DNA of 5,763 nt from the NCBI GenBank assembly GCA_913064755.1, contig CAJYBQ010000245.1:1-5763 (forward strand), in the 5' to 3' direction. This document shows positions 1-5,074 of this stretch, piece by piece. The translations under genes were made by a program, and so were the position numbers. A model generated the notes under the pieces. The model worked only from the letters and a program-made list of their open reading frames with translations. It was not told the DNA's origin and searched no databases. Position 1 is the stretch's first letter. The number at the start of each line of letters is the position of its first letter. This stretch comes from an uncultured Alphaproteobacteria bacterium (GTDB taxonomy: Bacteria; Pseudomonadota; Alphaproteobacteria; Minwuiales; Minwuiaceae).

Positions 1-192
1 GTGACCGCCGACGCCGCCCTGGGAATTGATCAGGTCGATGTAATCGCGGGCACCGTCTGCCATCGGGTTGCCGACGTTCGCCGTCGGGCCGGTGCGGTCC
101 GTCATCTGGCCGATGACGATCTCCCCGGCATGGGCGGCAGTCATGGCGGCAAGACCGCCAAGCACCGCAATGGATGTCAAAATCTTCTTCAT
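1..192 (-). CDS. Periplasmic substrate-binding protein of a branched-chain-type ABC importer (N-terminal part, cut by window edge)
   Basis: Only the first 64 codons are in the window; the reading frame stays open to base 1. The protein starts MKKILTSIAVLGGLAAM, a classic Sec signal peptide: two lysines, a hydrophobic core at about residues 4-18, and a likely signal peptidase I site after A-H-A (residues 20-22). The mature start, GEIVIGQMTDRTGP (residues 23-36), followed by a segment with ARDYIDLIN and GGVGGH (residues 48-64), is typical of type I periplasmic binding proteins of the LivJ/LivK (Peripla_BP_6) family. The ATG at 192-190 is preceded by AGGGAGGA (207-200) with a 7-base spacing, a strong ribosome site. 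It is the last gene seen in the operon and would deliver ligand to the LivH/LivM channel. In this family the ligand may be an amino acid, amide, aromatic acid or other small carboxylate, so no specific substrate is called. There is no sign of damage. Confidence 0.9.
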   Translation of the reverse strand, partial: MKKILTSIAVLGGLAAMTAAHAGEIVIGQMTDRTGPTANVGNPMADGARDYIDLINSQGGVGGH

Positions 193-217
193 GGGTGGTT
201 CCTCCCTATATTTTCGC

Positions 218-242
218 GCCTCATCATTCTGCTGAAAGAGGC
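218..242 (-). other. Intergenic hairpin between livM and the binding-protein gene
   Basis: In the 61-base gap (193-253) the minus strand reads GCCTC, a short loop region, then GAGGC (stem arms 242-238 and 222-218). TCA/TGA pairs extend the stem inward (235-233 with 226-224), and the apical loop is 6 bases. No U-run follows (the next bases are GCGAAAATATAG), so it does not look like a full Rho-independent terminator. It lies about 10 bases before the Shine-Dalgarno of the binding-protein gene. A role in mRNA stability, or in setting binding-protein levels apart from the permeases, is inference. The rest of the gap holds only the ribosome site. Confidence 0.4.
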
Positions 243-253
243 TTGGCGACAGA

Positions 254-1324
254 TTAGTACGAAAACGGCCAGACCCGGAAATAACTCCGGATATTGAGCC
301 ACAAGCGGTTCAGACCATCCGGTTCCACAACCAGGAAAAACATGATCAGGCCGCCAAAGAGGATCAGGCGCATGTGCGACTTGATCCCGGACAGCGTGCC
401 CATGTCGTCGATCAGGTACGGGCCGAGCGACGACATGACCAGGTCGATGGCAATGGGCAGCAGCGTGACGAACGTGGCACCGAAGATCGCCCCGAGCACC
501 GATCCCATCCCGCCGATGATCACCATGGCGAGGTAGTCGATCGACACCACAAGCGGGAAGAACTCGTTGTTCGCGACACCGGAGTAGTAGGTGTAGAGCA
601 CCCCGGTGACACCCGCGTAGAAGGACGAGATGGCGAAGGCCATCAGCTTGTAGCGGCGGACATCGATGCCCAGGATCTCGGCCGCGATGTCCTGGTCGCG
701 AATGGCGATGAAGGCCCGACCGACGCGGCTGCGCGCGATGTTGAGCGCCACGACTATGGCGATCACCACGATGACGAGGATGAACAGGTACAGTTCCCGC
801 TGCGTATCCAGGACGATGCCGAAAACAGTGGGCCGCGGCACCTGGATCGATGCCTGGAACCCGCCGGAGATGGCGGGGGTATGGACGATGAACCAGTCGA
901 TGATGAACTGGGCCGCCAGGGTCGAAATGGCGAGATACAGCCCCTTGATGCGCACCGACGGGAAACCGACGACGATGCCGATCGCCGCCGCCATCAGGCC
1001 GCCGGCGGGCAGCGTGATCCAGAACGGCAGGTCGAACCGGGTTGCAAGGTTGGCCGCCGTATAGGCCCCCACCGACATGAACGCCGCGTGGCCGATCGAT
1101 ATCTGGCCGGTCAGCCCGACCAGGATGTTCAGCCCCAGCGCGCCGACGATGGCAATGCCGACCAGGTTCAGGATCGTCAGGTAGTAGCTGCTGACGGCCA
1201 GCGGCGCGACGACGAAGAACAGGATGGCGAAGCCGGCAACGGCGAACCGGGCGATGGGCAGCGGGTACAGCGCGGAGTCGCTGGCGTAGCTGGTCTTGTA
1301 ATATCCACTTTCGCGATGAAACAC
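254..1324 (-). CDS. livM: Branched-chain-type ABC transporter permease, LivM family
   Basis: This 356-residue integral inner-membrane protein is one of the two permease subunits forming the import channel. Diagnostic LivM stretches are GLTGQISIGHAAFMSVGAY (residues 70-88), the cytoplasmic EAA-like coupling loop GRAFIAIRDQDIAAEILGI (202-220) that contacts the ATPase, GGMGSVLGAIFGA (271-283) and EPDGL near the C-terminus (334-338). Hydrophobic segments are visible at about residues 24-44, 47-70, 104-121, 178-196, 229-245, 261-299 and 318-334, with others less clear, in keeping with the 8-10 helices of the family. The start is GTG (1324-1322), four bases after the livH stop. AAAGGG (1339-1334) lies 9 bases upstream inside the livH end, implying translational coupling. 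The next in-frame methionine is residue 83, far too late. The N-terminus has about 20 extra polar residues (MFHRESGYYKTSYASDS) before the first helix, which is common in this family. Length and motifs look complete. Confidence 0.95.
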   Translation of the reverse strand: MFHRESGYYKTSYASDSALYPLPIARFAVAGFAILFFVVAPLAVSSYYLTILNLVGIAIVGALGLNILVGLTGQISIGHAAFMSVGAYTAANLATRFDLPFWITLPAGGLMAAAIGIVVGFPSVRIKGLYLAISTLAAQFIIDWFIVHTPAISGGFQASIQVPRPTVFGIVLDTQRELYLFILVIVVIAIVVALNIARSRVGRAFIAIRDQDIAAEILGIDVRRYKLMAFAISSFYAGVTGVLYTYYSGVANNEFFPLVVSIDYLAMVIIGGMGSVLGAIFGATFVTLLPIAIDLVMSSLGPYLIDDMGTLSGIKSHMRLILFGGLIMFFLVVEPDGLNRLWLNIRSYFRVWPFSY

Positions 1325-1328
1325 GGCC

Positions 1329-2264
1329 TCAGACCCTTTCGATGATGACTTTGCCGAACAGGCCGTAGGGCTTGAAGAACAGCACCACGATCATCAGCAG
1401 GTAGGGAAGGAAGTCCTTCGTTCCGCCGCCTTCGAAGGGGAAGAACTCTCTGAACCAGGGTTGAGTCATTGCCGGGTCGATGTAGGTGCCGCCCCAGGCT
1501 TCGATGACGCCGACGATGACACCGCCGACGATGGCACCGACGATGCTTTCGAGGCCGCCCAGGATGACGACCGGGAAGACCTTCAGCCCGACGACCGCCA
1601 GGGTGTTGTCCACGCCGATGGCGCTGCCCCAGAGCAGCCCCCCGAGCACGGCCACGACACCGGCCATGGACCAGGCCAGGACGAAGTAGCGTTCCACGTT
1701 GATCCCCATGGCCATGGAAACCTGGTGGCTGTCGGCGACGGCGCGCAGTGCCACGCCCTTCCTCGACTTCATGAAGAAGATCGAGAAGACACCGAAGAAC
1801 GCGAGTGCCACCGCGCCGCCGACCACGTTGATCGGGGTCAGGTAGACCTGTCCGACAATGATCGGATCATTCGGAATGCCCAGGTCGAGGGCACGGGTCG
1901 TTGCACCGAAGATCATCGGGAACAGGCCTTCGAGGAAGGCCGCGAGCCCGATCGTCGCCATGATGATCGCGACCACCGGTCGGCCGATCATGGGGCGCAG
2001 GACGATGCGTTCCAGCATGACATTGAAGCCGATCATGAAGACCAGCGCGATGATCACGCCGAACACGACCGGCACCCCGTAGTCGGCAGCGAGCGCTGCC
2101 ACCATGACGCCCGAGATCATCACGAACTGGCCCTGGGCGAAGTTGATGGCATCGGTCGATTTGTAGATCAGCACGAACCCCAGTGCGATCAGGGCGTACA
2201 TCAGCCCGATCAGGGCACCGTTGATTGTTGTCTCGACGAAATACCAGACGGCGCACATGTCCAT
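1329..2264 (-). CDS. livH: Branched-chain-type ABC transporter permease, LivH family
   Basis: This 311-residue inner-membrane permease is the partner of LivM. Family signatures in order: NGALIGLMYALIALGF (residues 15-30) followed by DAINFAQGQF (38-47), ERIVLRPMIGRP (85-96), the EAA-like coupling loop with RKGVALRAVADS and MAMGIN (168-189), LGGLESIVGAIVGG (235-248) and the C-terminal FKPYGLFG (297-304). Strongly hydrophobic segments occur at about residues 16-34, 48-60, 65-83, 98-120, 145-165, 192-215, 224-256 and 286-298. A polar stretch at about residues 259-285 (GTYIDPAMTQ through GGGTKDFL) forms a loop before the last helix. The start is ATG at 2264-2262, chosen because TGAGGGGGGA lies 6 bases upstream; a second ATG two codons later would leave 12 bases. 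That ribosome site includes the stop codon of the upstream synthetase gene, so the two are probably translationally coupled. The substrate cannot be assigned from the permease alone. Confidence 0.95.
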   Translation of the reverse strand: MDMCAVWYFVETTINGALIGLMYALIALGFVLIYKSTDAINFAQGQFVMISGVMVAALAADYGVPVVFGVIIALVFMIGFNVMLERIVLRPMIGRPVVAIIMATIGLAAFLEGLFPMIFGATTRALDLGIPNDPIIVGQVYLTPINVVGGAVALAFFGVFSIFFMKSRKGVALRAVADSHQVSMAMGINVERYFVLAWSMAGVVAVLGGLLWGSAIGVDNTLAVVGLKVFPVVILGGLESIVGAIVGGVIVGVIEAWGGTYIDPAMTQPWFREFFPFEGGGTKDFLPYLLMIVVLFFKPYGLFGKVIIERV

Positions 2265-2270
2265 TTCAAA

Positions 2271-2280
2271 TCCCCCCTCA
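2271..2280 (-). promoter_or_regulatory. Shine-Dalgarno for livH overlapping the stop codon of the acyl-CoA synthetase gene
   Basis: The minus strand reads TGAGGGGGGA: the TGA (2280-2278) is the stop of the synthetase gene and the purine run is the ribosome site of livH, 6 bases before its ATG. Ribosomes finishing the synthetase therefore stop on the livH initiation site. This arrangement favours coupled translation and fixes the livH start at 2264 rather than 2258. Confidence 0.8.
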
Positions 2281-4179
2281 GGCCGCTTCCAGAATGGTCA
2301 GGCGCGTACCCAGCATGGATTTGGGTCCGTCCTCGAACGTGACTTCCGTGGCCAACTCGATCTCGGTATCGCCGGAATAGAAGGCGTCGATGACCGGCGC
2401 ATACTTTTCCGCGATGAAGCCGCGACGCAGTTTTCGGGTTCGCGTGACCTCCGCATCATCCGCATCCAGGTCCTTCGCCAGCAGCAGGAACCGCTTGATC
2501 CGGCTCACTTCGGGCAGCGACGGGTTGATGCGCTTGATTTCCTCCAGGATCAGCTGACGCACTTCCTGCTTGTGGGTCAGGTCCATGTAGTTGGTATAGG
2601 CCAGCCCCAGCTTCTCGGCCCAGTTCCCCACCGTGTTCATGTCGATGGCGATCATCGCGCAGACATACGGCTTCTCGTGACCGAAGGAGACGGCCTCGGA
2701 GATGTACGGGCTGAATTTCAGCTTGTTCTCGACGAACTGCGGCGCGAAGGGCGATCCATCGACCAGCTTGCCGACATCCTTGGCGCGATCGATGATCGTC
2801 AGGTGCCCGGTGCTTTCCAGGATGCCGGCGTCGCCGGTGCGGAACCAGCCGTCTTCCGTCAGGGCTTCCCGGCTGGCTTCCTCGTTCTTGTAGTAACCCT
2901 GGAAGACGCCGGCGCTCTTGATCTGCACCTCGCCATTGTCGGCAATCCGCACGTCGATCCCGGCGCATGGCGTGCCGACATGGTCGGGCGAGGCGGTGTC
3001 GTCGTCCTGCAAGGTGACCAGGCCGGACACCTCCGTCGAGCCGTAGACCTGCTTCAGGTTCACGCCCATGGCCCGGAAGAATCGGAAACTGTCGGGGCCG
3101 AGAGGTGCGCCGCCGACATAGACCCAGCGGGCGCGCCTGAACGCGTATTGATCGCGGATGGGGCCGTAGACCAGGATCTCCCCGATCGCGCGTTTCAGCT
3201 TGCTGGCGAAAGAGATGGGCAGGGCCTTGTCCTTCCGTGTCGCGATCTCCGCCGAGCCATCCCGGCACGTCTTGTAGACCCCGCGTTTCGGGCCCGATGC
3301 CTCATTGGCCTTCACCTGGATCTCGGAAAGGATCATTTCCAGGCTGCGTGGGGCCGCGACGAAACCGGTTGCCCCCAGTTCCCGCCCGTCACGCCGGAAT
3401 GTCTCCGGGCTTTCCGGGCAATTGCAGGCACAGCCGGACATCAGGCTCAGGGTCGTGCTGTAGAGCGCCTCGCCCACCCAGGCGAGCGGCAGGTAGGACA
3501 GCAGGTCGTCGCTTTCGCGCACGTCCTCGTTGTCCATGAAGGTCTGGCAGGTCTTCACCAGGTTGTCGTGGGACAGCATGACACCCTTCGGATTGCCCGT
3601 GGTGCCGGAGGTATAGGCCATGAAGGCGATGTCGGTGGGCTTCACCCTGGCCACGGCATCGGCGAACGCTGTCGGATTGGCGCGCCCGTACTCGACGCCC
3701 TCTGCCTGGACTTCCTCGAAACTCAGGACCGCCGGATCGTCCTTCAGTTCCGACATGCCGCGGGCATCGTCGTAGATCAGGAATTCGAAGCCCGTCAGCC
3801 CGTCCCGCAGGGAGAGGATCTTGTCGACCTGCTCCTGATCCTCGGCGACGATGACCTTCACGTCCGCGTTGTTCAGCACGTACTGCAATTCGGTGGCGAT
3901 GGCGTCCTGGTAGACGGGAACCGCGGTGCCGCCGAGGCTGACCGCGGCCAGTTCCGCCCAGTAGAGGCGCGGGCGGTTGCTGCCTGCGACACACAGCTTG
4001 TCACCGGGGCCGAAGCCGCGGCTGGCCAGGCCCATCGCGAAGTCGCGCACGTTCTGGGCGTATTCGGCCCAGCTGTAGGTGCGCCATATCCCCAGATCCT
4101 TCTCGCGGATCGCGGGTTTGGTCGGGCGGGTGCGCTCGTTCTCAAGCAACAGCGCGCCGAGGGTGTTGGTATTGCTCAC
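2278..4179 (-). CDS. AMP-forming long-chain-type acyl-CoA synthetase in the ABC transporter operon
   Basis: This 633-residue member of the ANL (AMP-binding) superfamily, FAA1/long-chain type, would convert a carboxylic acid, ATP and CoA to acyl-CoA, AMP and pyrophosphate in the cytoplasm. Motifs in order: phosphate-binding loop YTSGTTGNPKGV (residues 189-200), YVGGAPLG (354-361), adenylate-binding YGSTEVSG (379-386), DGWFRTGDAGIL (443-454) with the ribose-binding aspartate D450, hinge region IIDRAKDVGKL (462-472), and a C-terminal TRKLRR whose Lys583 sits where the adenylation lysine is expected. The sequence after the hinge (GSPFAPQFVENKLKFSP, 475-491) matches the long-chain subgroup. The start is GTG (4179-4177), preceded by GGGGGA (4191-4186) at 6 bases. 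An ATG overlapping the livG stop (TGATG) is out of frame and hits a stop after five codons. It lies 13 bases after livG and 13 before livH, so it belongs to the transport operon and probably activates the imported acid. Residues 250-254 (CACNC) carry three alternating cysteines. Chain length and exact substrate are unknown. Confidence 0.93.
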   Translation of the reverse strand: MSNTNTLGALLLENERTRPTKPAIREKDLGIWRTYSWAEYAQNVRDFAMGLASRGFGPGDKLCVAGSNRPRLYWAELAAVSLGGTAVPVYQDAIATELQYVLNNADVKVIVAEDQEQVDKILSLRDGLTGFEFLIYDDARGMSELKDDPAVLSFEEVQAEGVEYGRANPTAFADAVARVKPTDIAFMAYTSGTTGNPKGVMLSHDNLVKTCQTFMDNEDVRESDDLLSYLPLAWVGEALYSTTLSLMSGCACNCPESPETFRRDGRELGATGFVAAPRSLEMILSEIQVKANEASGPKRGVYKTCRDGSAEIATRKDKALPISFASKLKRAIGEILVYGPIRDQYAFRRARWVYVGGAPLGPDSFRFFRAMGVNLKQVYGSTEVSGLVTLQDDDTASPDHVGTPCAGIDVRIADNGEVQIKSAGVFQGYYKNEEASREALTEDGWFRTGDAGILESTGHLTIIDRAKDVGKLVDGSPFAPQFVENKLKFSPYISEAVSFGHEKPYVCAMIAIDMNTVGNWAEKLGLAYTNYMDLTHKQEVRQLILEEIKRINPSLPEVSRIKRFLLLAKDLDADDAEVTRTRKLRRGFIAEKYAPVIDAFYSGDTEIELATEVTFEDGPKSMLGTRLTILEAA

Positions 4180-4192
4180 TCCACGTCCCCCA

Positions 4193-4987
4193 TCAGTGTG
4201 ATGTGCCGAGGTAGGCAGCGATCACCGCAGGATTCGCCTGAATCTCTGCCGGTGTGCCTTCCGCAATCTTCGTTCCCTGGTCCAGCACCGCGATGTGGGT
4301 CGAGATATCCATCACGACACCCATGTCATGCTCGATCAGGATGATCGTGGTTCCGAGTTGCTCGTTCACATCGAGGATGTATCGCGCCATGTCCTCCTTC
4401 TCTTCGGAGTTCATGCCGGCCATCGGCTCGTCCAGCAGCAGCAGCGTCGGCTCCAGCGCCAGGGCGCGGCCGAGTTCCACGCGTTTCTGGAAGCCGTAGG
4501 CCAGCGCGCCGGTGGACTGCTTGCGCAGATCGTTCAGCTTCAGGAAATCGATGATTTCCTCGCAGCGTGCGCGGTGGCGGACTTCCTCGCGCTGGTTCGG
4601 CCCCCAGTAGACACAGGCCGAGAGCAGGTTCGACTTCATGTGGATATGACGACCGAGCATCAGGTTCTCCAGCACGTTCATGCCGGCGAACAGGGCGATG
4701 TTCTGGAAGGTACGGGCGATCCCGCGCTGGGCGCGTTCGTTCGGGCGCCTCTCGGTGATGTCCTCGCCGTTGAAGACGATCGACCCGGTGTTCGGCGTGT
4801 AGAAACCGCTGATCATGTTGACCAGGGACGTCTTGCCCGCGCCGTTCGGGCCGATGATCGAAAAGATATCGCCGGTGGGTATGTCGACAGACACGTCGTC
4901 TACCGCGCGCACACCTCCGAAGTATTTGGATACACCGTTGACGCTTAGAGTCACGTCCCCGGCAGTCGATGCTACTGACATCGCCAC
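4193..4987 (-). CDS. livG: Branched-chain-type ABC transporter ATP-binding protein, LivG family
   Basis: This 264-residue cytoplasmic ATPase powers the LivH/LivM importer. It shows Walker A GPNGAGKT (residues 46-53), Q-loop Gln95 in ARTFQN, an ABC signature read as LAYGFQKRVELGRA (162-175), Walker B TLLLLDEP (181-188, catalytic Glu187), D-loop AGMN and H-loop His220 in IEHD. GFYTPNTGSIVFNGEDIT (61-78) and the C-terminal IAEGTPAEIQANPAVIAAYLG (241-261) are LivG hallmarks. The signature has LAYGF in place of LSGGQ. LivG proteins commonly use L-x-Y-G-x-Q here, so ATPase activity is not in doubt. The insert at about residues 113-140 (HIHMKSNLL, YWGPNQREE) and DEPMAGMNSEEKEDM recall the LivG subgroup found beside acyl-CoA synthetases. 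The start is taken as GTG (4987-4985) because TGGGGAGG (5000-4993) sits 5 bases upstream; the ATG two codons later (4981) would be 11 bases away and remains possible. It is the first gene of the operon after the promoter region, and its stop lies 13 bases before the synthetase start. Confidence 0.95.
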   Translation of the reverse strand: MAMSVASTAGDVTLSVNGVSKYFGGVRAVDDVSVDIPTGDIFSIIGPNGAGKTSLVNMISGFYTPNTGSIVFNGEDITERRPNERAQRGIARTFQNIALFAGMNVLENLMLGRHIHMKSNLLSACVYWGPNQREEVRHRARCEEIIDFLKLNDLRKQSTGALAYGFQKRVELGRALALEPTLLLLDEPMAGMNSEEKEDMARYILDVNEQLGTTIILIEHDMGVVMDISTHIAVLDQGTKIAEGTPAEIQANPAVIAAYLGTSH

Positions 4988-4992
4988 ACAGG

Positions 4993-5000
4993 CCTCCCCA
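4993..5000 (-). promoter_or_regulatory. Shine-Dalgarno of livG
   Basis: TGGGGAGG on the minus strand is 5 bases before the GTG at 4987 and 11 bases before the in-frame ATG at 4981. The spacing favours the GTG start, though not decisively. It is the first ribosome site after the promoter candidate and leaves a leader of roughly 40 bases. Confidence 0.7.
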
Positions 5001-5029
5001 ATGACAGTTTTCTCGTTATTGAAAGGTAG

Positions 5030-5067
5030 CAGACTATACCAGCGAGTATTTGTCTACTCGGAGTCTG
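5030..5067. repeat. Nested inverted repeats, operator-like, overlapping the operon promoter
   Basis: The inner repeat is a perfect 6-6-6 palindrome, CGAGTA (5043-5048), spacer TTTGTC, TACTCG (5055-5060) on the plus strand. An outer pair, CAGACT (5030-5035) and AGTCTG (5062-5067), encloses it asymmetrically (7 bases on one side, 1 on the other). Relative to the predicted start near 5026, the inner repeat covers about -17 to -34, where a repressor would block RNA polymerase or an activator could replace a weak -35. No U-run follows on either strand, so an intrinsic terminator for the upstream kinase gene is less likely. Which protein binds, if any, is unknown. Confidence 0.5.
5033..5041 (-). 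promoter_or_regulatory. Candidate extended -10 promoter of the transport operon
   Basis: The minus strand reads TGGTATAGT: a TG one base upstream of a TATAGT hexamer (TATAAT with one change). This is the extended -10 form, which can work without a good -35 box. At 16-17 bases upstream there is no convincing -35 (CGAGTA or CCGAGT). Transcription would start near base 5026, giving a leader of about 40 bases before livG. The region between the kinase stop (5075) and livG is visibly richer in A and T than the flanking genes, which supports a promoter here. The call rests on sequence match only. Confidence 0.5.
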
Positions 5068-5074
5068 AAATTTG

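Noticed and set aside
374..1345. 323-codon open frame on the plus strand opposite livM
   Set aside because: Same antisense register effect. The product is a charged, low-complexity R/D/G/Q-rich chain with no domain, and the opposite strand encodes a clear LivM permease.
1461..2342. 293-codon open frame on the plus strand opposite livH
   Set aside because: Antisense shadow in the same codon register. It is extremely rich in D, H, E and R because it is the complement of hydrophobic membrane codons.
4191..4195. TGATG overlap as the start of the acyl-CoA synthetase gene
   Set aside because: The ATG is out of frame with the synthetase and meets a stop after five codons; the GTG at 4179 has a well-placed GGGGGA.
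2221..4344. 707-codon open frame on the plus strand opposite the acyl-CoA synthetase
   Set aside because: Its codons pair register-for-register with those of the synthetase gene, so it stays open simply because that gene avoids TTA, CTA and TCA codons, as GC-rich genes do. The translation is rich in D, R, G, H and Q with no recognisable family, while the minus strand has a full set of enzyme motifs.
4295..4948. 217-codon plus-strand frame opposite livG and the 5163-5666 plus-strand frame opposite the kinase
   Set aside because: Both are shadows of conserved minus-strand genes, with no ribosome site or family resemblance.
5051..5056. TAGACA as the -35 box of the TATAGT promoter
   Set aside because: Only 12 bases separate it from TATAGT, too short for a sigma-70 promoter, and most of it falls inside the palindrome spacer.
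5043..5060. Rho-independent terminator of the kinase gene
   Set aside because: The stem is only 6 bp with mixed composition and no U-run follows on the minus strand (CTGGTATAGTC follows). Its position against the -10 box suits an operator better.
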